From assembly GCA_959602045.1 (NCBI GenBank), contig CAUGRT010000002.1, forward strand, positions 89,659 to 153,658: a stretch of DNA of 64,000 nucleotides, in the 5' to 3' direction. Made by a program: the position numbers and the translations under genes. Below, piece after piece: positions 52,840-61,885 of the stretch; the first letter of the stretch is position 1; every line of letters starts with the position of its first letter. The notes beneath the pieces are model-generated. The model had not been told where the DNA came from and made no database searches. It saw nothing but the letters and a program-made list of their open reading frames with translations. The DNA comes from an uncultured Clostridia bacterium (GTDB lineage Bacteria > Bacillota > Clostridia > UBA1381).

Positions 52840-53778
52840 TTAAAACAGACTGTTTTCCGGACTGATTTTTTTCACAATTCCGTTTGCCACCAGTATGCAT
52901 ATGAATCCCATGACTGATTGGAATAACCCCACTGCTGTTCCGGCTGACATTTCTCCACCCTGCAAGCATCTGAACACATAGGTATTTATAATGTCCGTGG
53001 TCGGGTATAACAGACCCACATCTCGTGTGGTTTGATAAAACAGACCAAAGTCACCACCAAAAAGCTGTCCGAGTGCTAATATTGACGTAATTGAAATAAT
53101 AGACCACAAATGCGGTATGGCAATATGTATGGTCGACTGCCACTTATTTGCTCCGTCTATCGCCGCAGCCTCAAATAATGCTAAATCAATTCCCATCAGC
53201 GCTGCATAATATAATACCGAATTCATACCGATACTTGACCACAAATTTATGATATTCAATATAACAGGCCATGCGCTCGGGGTTGAATACCAATCTATAC
53301 TCTCAACTCCAAACACCATTAACACTCTGTTTAAAACTCCCGATACAGGATTCAATATGGCATATACCACATAGGCAATAAGAACCATTGACATGAATTT
53401 CGGCAAAATAACAATCGTATTATATACCTTCAATGCCACTCTGTTGCGCAGATTATAAAACAGTAACGCTAATACAACCGCAGCACTTGTTCCCAGCACC
53501 AAAAATGAAATTCCATAACATACAGTATTTCTGGTTACTCGCATAAAGTCAGCGGATTGAAAGAAAAATTTAAAATTATCCAATCCACACCACTTACTTC
53601 CCCCAATGCCCAGAATCGGGTTGAACTTTTTAAATGCAATAATTAATCCGTATATCGGCCAATAGGAAAAGATCAAGAGCAATATGATTGCCGGTAAAGA
53701 CAGGAATAGAAATTCCACATTATCCTTCATCAAACTTTGGCTCATACTTTTCTTTTTTCTCACAGATTTCTGTTCCAT
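52840..53778 (-). CDS. CUT1 ABC sugar permease (LplB/YteP type)
   Basis: A 312-residue permease, first of the pair. A cytoplasmic N-terminus is followed by six helices; the EAA loop is LFEAAAIDGANKWQSTIHIAIP. The N-terminus (YWPIYGLIIAFKKFNP) is characteristic of the LplB group. GGAGG precedes the ATG. Confidence 0.93.
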   Translation of the reverse strand: MEQKSVRKKKSMSQSLMKDNVEFLFLSLPAIILLLIFSYWPIYGLIIAFKKFNPILGIGGSKWCGLDNFKFFFQSADFMRVTRNTVCYGISFLVLGTSAAVVLALLFYNLRNRVALKVYNTIVILPKFMSMVLIAYVVYAILNPVSGVLNRVLMVFGVESIDWYSTPSAWPVILNIINLWSSIGMNSVLYYAALMGIDLALFEAAAIDGANKWQSTIHIAIPHLWSIISITSILALGQLFGGDFGLFYQTTRDVGLLYPTTDIINTYVFRCLQGGEMSAGTAVGLFQSVMGFICILVANGIVKKISPENSLF

Positions 53779-53823
53779 TTTAATCCTCCATTCCGCCGCA
53801 AAACATGGCAGATATCATACTTT

Positions 53824-56406
53824 TTAAAAACTGAATTTCAGCGTTTTTATTTCAAACGGTTTAAAATTCAATTCTATTTTTTGATTTTCAATCTTTACTT
53901 TCTTCAGTTCTCTTTCATCAAGATTTGTTTCATATGCATCTTTTATGTTTTTCCCTATAGCCATGCTCCCTTTTACTGCTTTGCCATGGTATTCAACCAC
54001 TCTGATGATAAGTGCCGTACCGCTTTCGTCAATCTTTACCGATGAAATTCTCGCCCCGTCACATTCCAATGCAGGCAAACTGGTATTTTCCATTTTTCCA
54101 TCAAGAACATATAATTTTGCATTGAATGCATTTGCGTCCGGAACAGCATTATTTTTGTCAAATCCCATTGCATATGCCGTAAGCGCATATGCAAACTTAT
54201 GATTGCCCGCATCACGCATTCCATCCCAGTCCGTCATAGAATATGCCGCAGGGTCATGTAAATAGGTAGCATTTCCGGGGCTTCTCAGCGGCGTCACAAA
54301 TATCGTTCTTCCGCCCAAGCTGTTGGAGGTGATATAATGGGACGGTGTTCCCCGATTCATAAGACATACCGAAGCCTTTTCACCTTCGACACCTACCCAG
54401 TTAATTGCAGGATAATCATTCATTGCCGCAGCCCATCCGCCGTTATTAAAGCGTGATAGACCATATTCTTCTCTCTGCAAGTACCCGAACGGAATTTCAT
54501 ACATATCCTTTCCTTCAAACGGAATAGGCACTGCTATTCTTATACGGTGATTCGCCGTATCCCAAAACACATTGCTGTTCATGTATATTCTGTCGGAACC
54601 CTTGTATAAGACAACCTCATAATTCACTTTGATTCCCGTTACCGAATACGCAATAATTGTGTCAGGTAAAAATATACCGAATTTTAATTTTTTGCAATTT
54701 TCATTTTCCTCGATTGACATCAGGAGTGTTTTATCTTTCAGTGATGTTCTGCGCAAATCCGAAGTCATTGTTGCCCAGGGCGAACCGTCGTCATGCTCAA
54801 CCACAAATTCAAACGGTGAATATTCAGCCTCGGCGCTGATCACAGTGTTTAATTTCTTATCAAATATCTCCTTGATTCCGTGCATTCCGGTCGTTATTCT
54901 GAACCGCTCGTTTTCAATTGAAAATCTCTTTGAATCAATTATTTCTCCTGCTTCTTTTATCTTATCATCCAGAATAGAATTTGCTGATCCCTCTTTTGCT
55001 CTTGCAAATTGGGTTATTTTGCTTTCGCAGACATTCTTTTTTTCAAGTTTTTTAAATTGCCTTGCCTCAAACGGTTTCAATCTGCTTATAAACAAATTAC
55101 CATCTCCCACGCACGGCAGCTCGTTTCCGTTTTTATCGCACAATGCATTTTCGCTTTGTATCACCTGTTCAACTGTATCGCCGGTGGGGTTAAACACCGT
55201 TACTGTATTTTCCTCATTCTTTACCAGTGCACTGATATTATCATTATCAAGTTGCCCAATTCCGCTTTCAATCTCATCAAACACTTCCATAAGTTCATCA
55301 TATGCCGGATCAACAAGCGTTGCCGGTAATGCGTCATGGAACATTGTAAAATTAATTTTTCGCCATAATTTCTCAATTTCTTCCAAATGGGTTGTTTGAT
55401 CCGTCAAAAATCTTATTTCATTCAGAGTTTCCGCAGCACTCATCATGTTTTCGCATTTTCTGAACCGCTGTTTAATTTTAATTCTTGTAACATAGACTCC
55501 TGTATTATTCGTATTCATTTCAACAGTCGATGCAATTTCGTCTTCGGGCGGATTGTCAACTTTCGATAAATCAATCGTATCTCTCATCAATTCATCATAG
55601 CTTGAAAATTCGATGTCTATTTCGCCTTTATGTTCTTTGGCAAACTCCAATATATCTTCTCTCGGCATCAATTCCTCGCCGCCGCAAAGTATGTATTCGG
55701 GGCCTTCGCCCTTTATTTTTGAAAGATCCATGCTGTCCATGTAGTGAATCTGATTTTTTACATGATCTTCGTCTATACCGCGATAATTACATTTCTCACA
55801 GCCGTAACCCTTGCATTTCGGGCACGGCGGATATTTATAATAACCGCCGCTTTCAAAAACGATGTTAAACGGAGTTGTCACAACGGTGGTTCCGTCAAGA
55901 CCTCTCCAATAATTCCCGTCACATTCAGTGTAGCAGATTCTGCCTATATAATCACAATCGAATTTTCTTATGATCTGCGGCAGCTGTGCCGAATTGCCGA
56001 ATGCGTCCGTCCTTATACAAACCTTGGATTCATGATTCAATACATTCTTCATCCATCTCTTACCATAGAGATAATTTCTGACGATGCTTTCACCATTACA
56101 TAAATTAACGTCAATAATATTATTTCCGCTAAACATTGTACTGACTCTGCCGTCCTCATACAGCTTTTTCAGTTCATCTCCATACATAGGGTTTCTATCA
56201 AGAAAGTTTCTTACAACTTCAACTGATTCTATCACAAATTTGTAATTATCATTTTCACGTGCCAGCTTAATATTATCAAGAATATAATACTCCTGAAGCT
56301 TTGCATAAGATACAAAATTTTTTCCTTTAAAAACAAAATCTTTATTAAAAGGTCTTCTCCAAATCAAATCCATATGATCACAAACAATTGCTTTTATCTT
56401 TTTCAT
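53824..56406 (-). CDS. GH38-like alpha-mannosidase family enzyme with CxxC insertion
   Basis: About 860 residues, no signal peptide. GH38 zinc ligands and nucleophile are kept: H11 and D13 (DHMDLIW), D134 in RTDAFGNSAQLP and H357 in FTMFHDALP. The first His of the usual HxHxD is replaced by Cys9. A four-cysteine motif CPKCKGYGCEKC (C195, C198, C203, C206), like a DnaJ-type zinc centre, is inserted after the nucleophile region, unusual for the family. C-terminal beta domains follow the normal plan. GH38 enzymes cleave alpha-mannosides; relatives accept other alpha-sugars. The ATG at 56406 is chosen because GGGGAGG precedes it; a TATAAT-like box is at 56436-56441. Confidence 0.78.
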   Translation of the reverse strand: MKKIKAIVCDHMDLIWRRPFNKDFVFKGKNFVSYAKLQEYYILDNIKLARENDNYKFVIESVEVVRNFLDRNPMYGDELKKLYEDGRVSTMFSGNNIIDVNLCNGESIVRNYLYGKRWMKNVLNHESKVCIRTDAFGNSAQLPQIIRKFDCDYIGRICYTECDGNYWRGLDGTTVVTTPFNIVFESGGYYKYPPCPKCKGYGCEKCNYRGIDEDHVKNQIHYMDSMDLSKIKGEGPEYILCGGEELMPREDILEFAKEHKGEIDIEFSSYDELMRDTIDLSKVDNPPEDEIASTVEMNTNNTGVYVTRIKIKQRFRKCENMMSAAETLNEIRFLTDQTTHLEEIEKLWRKINFTMFHDALPATLVDPAYDELMEVFDEIESGIGQLDNDNISALVKNEENTVTVFNPTGDTVEQVIQSENALCDKNGNELPCVGDGNLFISRLKPFEARQFKKLEKKNVCESKITQFARAKEGSANSILDDKIKEAGEIIDSKRFSIENERFRITTGMHGIKEIFDKKLNTVISAEAEYSPFEFVVEHDDGSPWATMTSDLRRTSLKDKTLLMSIEENENCKKLKFGIFLPDTIIAYSVTGIKVNYEVVLYKGSDRIYMNSNVFWDTANHRIRIAVPIPFEGKDMYEIPFGYLQREEYGLSRFNNGGWAAAMNDYPAINWVGVEGEKASVCLMNRGTPSHYITSNSLGGRTIFVTPLRSPGNATYLHDPAAYSMTDWDGMRDAGNHKFAYALTAYAMGFDKNNAVPDANAFNAKLYVLDGKMENTSLPALECDGARISSVKIDESGTALIIRVVEYHGKAVKGSMAIGKNIKDAYETNLDERELKKVKIENQKIELNFKPFEIKTLKFSF

Positions 56407-56450
56407 GGTATGCCTCCCCAAATCTTTATAGTAATATTATATCAAATAAT

Positions 56451-56493
56451 AAAAGTCCGAAAAAGGCTGTTTGATAACCTCTTTCGGACTTTT
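56451..56493 (-). terminator. Terminator after the 838-residue secreted protein
   Basis: AAAAGTCCGAAA pairs with TTTCGGACTTTT (12 bp), followed by ATTATTTG on the minus strand. It divides the cluster: 56500-61749 upstream and the GH38 to GH116 genes downstream. Confidence 0.85.
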
Positions 56494-56499
56494 CGTAAC

Positions 56500-59016
56500 C
56501 TATTTATTTGTTTCTGATATTGCCAAAGGCTTTAATGTATTAAAGCCGTCAAGGAAGAACAATTTGACTTTCTTTCCGTCTGCCGAATTTTTCAATTCAA
56601 CGTTAATCGGTGTGTCTGTTGAAGCACTGACATCGTACAAAACCGCACACTCTGATAATGAATTATCATCATTATATACCGCCGCAATGCACACTCCCGT
56701 TACCGTATTATCAAATGCCGATAACTTCGCCGAAACATTAACACCGTCTACCGCCATATCATCAAAATATGCCTCATAACCGTTAAGCGCCTTGAATTTT
56801 GCAAAAAGCTCATCATCAACAGGATACCCCTGTGCCTTATAAAGCTTAAATGCCTTATTAAAGCTATCATAGCTTGTTTCTGCAAGCAACGCCTCATGCA
56901 TTGACTTTCCGTTTACAACTCCCGTTACGGCATATACAGCGTCATTGTATACTCCCCAGCCGTCACTTATAAAAACTGCATTCGAATCATTATAAAGAAC
57001 ATTACCGCTTTTATCTACCGTAACACCTGCCGGATTTGCACGAGTCCCTACGATTTCCATATTGACCAAAAGCTTTTTGTTGTTTACAGGGATTGTATAT
57101 TCGTTCATATACATAACTGCACCGTTTGCATCGCCATATGCATTCTCTATATTTCCCACACCCCAGATGCTGCTTGCATTGGATATTGTATAGAAATTTC
57201 CGAAACCGTTCCACCATTCATCTGTAGTAACCCCGGTCGCTGCCTTTTGAGGATCATTGAACCATGTTGCTCCGTTCATTTCCCCTTGAAGAGTATATAG
57301 ATTATCAAAAACATCCCATGTTCCGTCTGCATAATCAAGCTTTACGGCAAGTTTTGACATTTCTCCCCATGTATTTACGTCGTTACCTTTATATTTATAC
57401 AAAACGGGCTGACCGGCTGATGCAAGAATTTTAATATTGTCATAATAGCCCTGTTCAAGCTTTATATCTGCTCCATTATTCCAATATTCTTTTTCACCGG
57501 TTCTTATGAAAGTTTTCTTTCCGCCGACGCTTAAATCAAAATAATAATCCGTATCGCCAAACTTCAGCGTGTTTGTTGTCTGTCCGTCTGTCCATTCGCT
57601 GTTCCATTTAAGCTCTTTATTTTTCGCGATTCTCAGTTTTCCGCCATCTCTGTTTACAAGCTTTTTAAATCTGTCTACATCAATTCCCGTGCTGCCTCTC
57701 AAAAGATCCGCCTGATAGCCTGTGTCACCCTGTTTTGCCGATAATGCCACATTAGCGCCGTTTTCCGTCAAGTCAACCGTAACCGATTTATTGTTGTTCA
57801 AAACGAGCTCTCTCTCGTATTCTGCCTGATATTCTTTGATTTTTGCCGCCATATCTGCCGGGACTGTTTTTCCAAGAGCCGTGATTTCATCTGCAATTGC
57901 GGTTACTTTTTCAATCATTTCCTTAGTGATTTCATTGCCGTTGGCTTTAGCCTGTTCGATTTCGGCAACAGCAGCATTTAAGCTTTGAGTAAGAGTATCT
58001 GTATCCGTAACTGCCGTTATAGCATAAACCATAGACCCATATATTCCTGTTTTGTTGTTTCCATAGCTTTCATTATAAATAACGTTGCCGTCGCTATCTG
58101 TTTCAATTCCGAGATAATTTGCACATGAGCCTACAACATGAATGTTTTTAAGTTTCTTTTCCGAATTAACGGGTACGGTATATTCATTAATATAATAATT
58201 ATAAACATATCCCTGCTCAACATATGTATTGCTGCTGTTCTTCGCCAACGTAAACAGCTTTCCGAAACCGTTCCACCAATTATCGTGATTGACTTCGCTG
58301 CCATCGGGCATATTTCCCTGACTGATTTCTCCGCTGCCATCAGTCTTGCTTATCGTTCCGGGGAACACCGTAGCATCGGCGCTGCTTGAATTTATGCCCC
58401 AGCACGGCTGACGTATAAGCATTTCTTTTATTTCGCTGCTTCCGTCCTCATAATCCAATTTAACGGCAAGCTTTGACCAGTTGTTCCATTTCTGCCATTC
58501 AGTATCGGGATAACCGCCGTTGTATCGTAATGTATTGTTTGCATTAGCGTTTGGTGCGGCAGCAAGAATTTTTAACGATGTATAGATTCCGTTCATCGTT
58601 ATATCCGCTCCTGTCTGAGAATAGTCCTTTGAATTTTTATCCGAATAAGCGGTTGACAGTGCCACTTCCTTGTTCTTTTCTACATCCATAACATATGGAA
58701 CTCCACCAAAGTCAAGAGTGTTTACTCCGTCCTCCTGCCATTGATTTTTCCATTTAATCTGCTTTTCCTTTGCGGTATTTAAAGCTCCGCCATTGCGATT
58801 TACAAGATTTTTAAAATCATCTATATTCAACGCATATCCGTTACCGTATGCATTGACATGATAGTCCGTATCTCCTTCTTTTGCAAATATTGCCTGATTT
58901 GCCATGCTTGAAATGTCAATTGTCTGATAAAGAGTTTCGTTTTCCTCTGCCGATACGGCTGCGGCATTTGCCATGATTACAGACGCAGCCAATACCATAC
59001 TTAATACCTTTTTCAT
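56500..59016 (-). CDS. Secreted protein with two copies of the novel domain
   Basis: An 838-residue secreted protein without SLH domains. Signal peptide (LSMVLAASVIMANAAAVSA), first copy of the unrecognised domain (about 40-355), a helical spacer (EKVTAIADEITALGKTVPA), a more divergent second copy (about 425-735: LVNRDGGKLRIAKNKELKW, MSKLAVKLDYADGTWD, NEYTIPVNNKKLLVNMEIVG), another helical linker and a C-terminal beta domain (VKLFFLDGFNTLKPLA). The first copy matches the SLH protein at 42345 closely. It may work beside that anchored protein as a free form. GAAAGG precedes the ATG. Confidence 0.72.
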   Translation of the reverse strand: MKKVLSMVLAASVIMANAAAVSAEENETLYQTIDISSMANQAIFAKEGDTDYHVNAYGNGYALNIDDFKNLVNRNGGALNTAKEKQIKWKNQWQEDGVNTLDFGGVPYVMDVEKNKEVALSTAYSDKNSKDYSQTGADITMNGIYTSLKILAAAPNANANNTLRYNGGYPDTEWQKWNNWSKLAVKLDYEDGSSEIKEMLIRQPCWGINSSSADATVFPGTISKTDGSGEISQGNMPDGSEVNHDNWWNGFGKLFTLAKNSSNTYVEQGYVYNYYINEYTVPVNSEKKLKNIHVVGSCANYLGIETDSDGNVIYNESYGNNKTGIYGSMVYAITAVTDTDTLTQSLNAAVAEIEQAKANGNEITKEMIEKVTAIADEITALGKTVPADMAAKIKEYQAEYERELVLNNNKSVTVDLTENGANVALSAKQGDTGYQADLLRGSTGIDVDRFKKLVNRDGGKLRIAKNKELKWNSEWTDGQTTNTLKFGDTDYYFDLSVGGKKTFIRTGEKEYWNNGADIKLEQGYYDNIKILASAGQPVLYKYKGNDVNTWGEMSKLAVKLDYADGTWDVFDNLYTLQGEMNGATWFNDPQKAATGVTTDEWWNGFGNFYTISNASSIWGVGNIENAYGDANGAVMYMNEYTIPVNNKKLLVNMEIVGTRANPAGVTVDKSGNVLYNDSNAVFISDGWGVYNDAVYAVTGVVNGKSMHEALLAETSYDSFNKAFKLYKAQGYPVDDELFAKFKALNGYEAYFDDMAVDGVNVSAKLSAFDNTVTGVCIAAVYNDDNSLSECAVLYDVSASTDTPINVELKNSADGKKVKLFFLDGFNTLKPLAISETNK
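58010..58905. repeat. Paralogous segment B (matches 44100-44985)
   Basis: Same ~890 bases as segment A in the same orientation; shares many identical stretches. It encodes the first novel-domain copy of the 838-residue protein. Boundaries are approximate. Confidence 0.75.
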
Positions 59017-59091
59017 TAATTTATCTTCCTTTCATGTTTTATTTTTTTGCCGATTATTATAATATCCCCCCTTACTCTCTTATATCGGCGT

Positions 59092-61749
59092 TTATCTCAT
59101 TAATATATTAAGAAATTCAAACAATCTATCCTGCTTTTCCACTTCGGCATTATCGGTTATCAAAATAATACCGCTGTCATTTGTGATTACATTTTTCCCG
59201 AACGTTTTTATCTCATCAAGGTTTATATAAGCAATTCCGTTATTATTTATTGTATCTTTAACTTCAAATTTATTTTCCCCGAAGGTAACACTTGCACCGT
59301 CCGCAATGCCTCCCAAAGCCTTAACGGTTGCTTCAAGCGGCATATATATCTTGTCACCGTTCTTTATCGGTGCATCATTTACATTCTGAGAATATCCGCT
59401 GATAACCCCATTTACATACATTTCGCTGTTCCCAATCTTTGCCGCCACGGACTTATTCAAAATATCCTTTGCAAACTGCGGCATATATCCCATTTCGTTT
59501 TGGTCAATGTCTGCCAACCCAGGCATGGTTTTTAAGAGCTCCGAATCCGCTTGCAGTTTAAAGTTACTCTTTTTCGCATCTTCAAATCCGGGATCATAAT
59601 AGCTTACCTGTATATTGTCAAGATTAGATTCACCCTTTTGTGCGTCAGAATATCCGTAGAGTATATTTGTATAGATTCCCGGCGAATATCCGAACGGATA
59701 AGACAGCAGTTTATTATAGGTGATAAAATTATTGCTATAATCACTGTGAGGATAAATCATCTGCTTGATTCCCCTATTCACTTGGTACTGATACCATTCC
59801 TTTGTTTCAGGGAACTTTTCCATCCATGCGCTGTTGCTGTTTTCCTTATCCAGTCCCATTTTAAAGAAGTATTGAAGTGATTCTTCTTTCCAGCCGTTAC
59901 TTTGAATACGGTCGTTATAGCGCATGAATATACTTTCCACGCAATCCACGATTATATTGTTATTAAACTTTGAAAAACTGCCGACACACATAAATCCGAC
60001 CGGAATATTTTCTATAATATTATGATTAACATTAATTGCGTCCGCACTGTTATCACTATATATTCCCACGCGGAACGGGGCTTTGAAGCCGTTTACGTTG
60101 ATTGACTTTTTAATGTCGTTCTTTTTTACATATTCCGAGGTATCATGAATATAATTATATCTTATCTCCGTGCCGACATACGGGAACATACCGCCGTATA
60201 TCATTCCCATATCCGATGTTTCCTTTAATCCGTTTGCAAATTCGTTATACTCAACCAGATTGTCATATCCCGTAAACTGCATTAAAGTTCCGGCAGAACC
60301 ATCAATTGTGTTGTTTCTGATTGTAATTCCACCGCCATTGACTTTTACGGCAGGCGCATATGTTGTCTTGATTCTGCACATATTCTTGAAAAGACAATTT
60401 TCTACCGTAATATTCGAATCCTCAAGGGTGTAGTAATTTCCCGAAATAATATCAACTGCTCCATTTCCCATATTCTCAAATTTACAGTTTGATATGCTTA
60501 TATTTTTATTGGTCAGCTTATACTCTTTTTCCGTCTTGCTCGGAGTAATAAATTTTCCGTTAATAACAACTGCCTTATTTCCAAAATCAGAAAAATCGCA
60601 ATTATTAAAGCTTACGTCATGCACATCATTCAAAGTCATTCCGCTCGCCTGCGAATATCTGAATTTCAAACCCTTAAAATCAACGTAAGAGAGTTTATTC
60701 ATTTTTATCATATAGTCATCATTAAAAACAGAAAGATGTATGTCTGCTGTGCCGATATTTTCGCCTTCTTTGGGATAGATATAGAATTTCCCCTCCGCAC
60801 GGTCGAGATAATATTCGCCCGGTGTATCCAATTCTTCAAGGATATTTTTAAAGTAAAACCTTCCGTTTTCTCTATATCCGCCTTCTGCCGCCCAGTTTAA
60901 AGTAAGAGCCTTGTTTTTGCTGTCCCAATTAACAACTTCACAGCCGCACTCGGAAAATTCCCAGCCGACAGGTCCTAAAATATGGACATCATCAGTACTT
61001 TTCCAACTGTTTATTCTTTCAGCTGCCTCATCGCTTATTTCAAGAACAGGCTGTTCATCTCCCTCTTCCCAATGCGGCTCACCTTGAACTTCTACAGCCA
61101 AATCCCAGTTGTTTGCGTTTACTTTTACGCTTTTTATCGTTGTAAATTGTGAAAGTCCGTATTTGTCACGATTTGGCCAGCGGCTCATTTCATAAGACGA
61201 ATCATTAACAAATATTTCCATTCCAACCGGATTTTCTTTAGCAAAATAATCTTGCTGTACTCTTGAAACGGAACCCATTTTATCATACAGTCCCATAGCC
61301 TTTAAATCGGCAACCAAAACATTCCTTTGCGCCTTTGATGAAAGACGGCTTTTCACTGAATTATCCGAAACCTTTTGAAATCTTTGTCCATCAACCTTAT
61401 ATCCGCCGCTCATAATCGGAGTTTCTCCCGGGAAATTACGGTAAACGATTCGTCCGTTTTCCGTCCCTGAATCCTCTTGCGTAAATTCAAGCATTTCTTC
61501 CCACTGATATTCCCCTCCGCGGAAATATACAGTAACACCCTTAGCCTTGTCCGCCAGCGGCAAGCTTTTTATATATTCCTTAACACGTTTCATGCTTGCC
61601 ATAGGTTCTTCATAGGTACCGTTATTTGCGTCATTCCCTGTCGGCGATACATATAAAACTATTTGTTCCGCCGTTTCCTCCGAAAAAGCCGGTGCACAAA
61701 TACAAGCCGTCATACATATTGCTAAAATTATGCCAAATATCTTCTTCAT
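59092..61749 (-). CDS. Secreted beta-helix protein (GH141-like) with Cu-amine-oxidase-N-like stalk
   Basis: About 885 residues: signal peptide (IFGIILAICMTACICAPAFS), then VLYVSPTGNDANNGTYEEPM, YFRGGEYQWEEMLEF and MSRWPNRDKYGLS, the GH141-like entry blocks, a parallel beta-helix (about 380-640) and a C-terminal stalk-like domain (MYVNGVISGYSQN, IYMPLEATVKALGGIADGA) of the copper-amine-oxidase N1 type used for wall attachment in Clostridia. ATG at 61749 is preferred by the signal peptide; its AAAGGAG is 16 bases away, so the exact start is uncertain (61779 possible). Paralogue at 36840. Confidence 0.7.
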   Translation of the reverse strand: MKKIFGIILAICMTACICAPAFSEETAEQIVLYVSPTGNDANNGTYEEPMASMKRVKEYIKSLPLADKAKGVTVYFRGGEYQWEEMLEFTQEDSGTENGRIVYRNFPGETPIMSGGYKVDGQRFQKVSDNSVKSRLSSKAQRNVLVADLKAMGLYDKMGSVSRVQQDYFAKENPVGMEIFVNDSSYEMSRWPNRDKYGLSQFTTIKSVKVNANNWDLAVEVQGEPHWEEGDEQPVLEISDEAAERINSWKSTDDVHILGPVGWEFSECGCEVVNWDSKNKALTLNWAAEGGYRENGRFYFKNILEELDTPGEYYLDRAEGKFYIYPKEGENIGTADIHLSVFNDDYMIKMNKLSYVDFKGLKFRYSQASGMTLNDVHDVSFNNCDFSDFGNKAVVINGKFITPSKTEKEYKLTNKNISISNCKFENMGNGAVDIISGNYYTLEDSNITVENCLFKNMCRIKTTYAPAVKVNGGGITIRNNTIDGSAGTLMQFTGYDNLVEYNEFANGLKETSDMGMIYGGMFPYVGTEIRYNYIHDTSEYVKKNDIKKSINVNGFKAPFRVGIYSDNSADAINVNHNIIENIPVGFMCVGSFSKFNNNIIVDCVESIFMRYNDRIQSNGWKEESLQYFFKMGLDKENSNSAWMEKFPETKEWYQYQVNRGIKQMIYPHSDYSNNFITYNKLLSYPFGYSPGIYTNILYGYSDAQKGESNLDNIQVSYYDPGFEDAKKSNFKLQADSELLKTMPGLADIDQNEMGYMPQFAKDILNKSVAAKIGNSEMYVNGVISGYSQNVNDAPIKNGDKIYMPLEATVKALGGIADGASVTFGENKFEVKDTINNNGIAYINLDEIKTFGKNVITNDSGIILITDNAEVEKQDRLFEFLNILMR

Positions 61750-61807
61750 GTTTATTTTCTGCCTACTCCTTTCATACATTCAATGTTTTTTCTGTTATAA
61801 TAACTAA

Positions 61808-61836
61808 AGTATATCGAAATTTTAATAACTTTACAA
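61808..61836 (-). promoter_or_regulatory. Promoter of the beta-helix/838-residue protein genes
   Basis: Minus-strand TTGTAA and TATACT with a 17-base spacer, about 59 bases before the ATG at 61749. Confidence 0.7.
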
Positions 61837-61841
61837 GTACA

Positions 61842-61885
61842 TTTGGTAACCTATTCGGCTCTTTTGGTAACATTTTTTTACCAAA
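61842..61885. promoter_or_regulatory. Putative AraC-type operator: direct repeat with inverted third half
   Basis: GTTACCAAA occurs twice on the minus strand with a 21-base period (61842-61850 and 61863-61871), and an inverted TTTGGTAA at 61878-61885. The inner repeat ends 5 bases before the -35 box. This is the placement expected for an activating AraC-type regulator such as the YesN protein at 50457. Confidence 0.55.

Noticed and set aside
54629..55399. 256-codon + strand reading frame opposite the GH38-like gene
   Set aside because: Ser/Phe/Leu-rich translation typical of antisense of an Asp/Glu/Lys-rich gene; no ribosome site.
59017..59091. Terminator between the 885-residue and 838-residue protein genes (GCCGAT/ATCGGC)
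   Set aside because: Only six pairs with a long loop, followed by A residues and no T-run on the minus strand.
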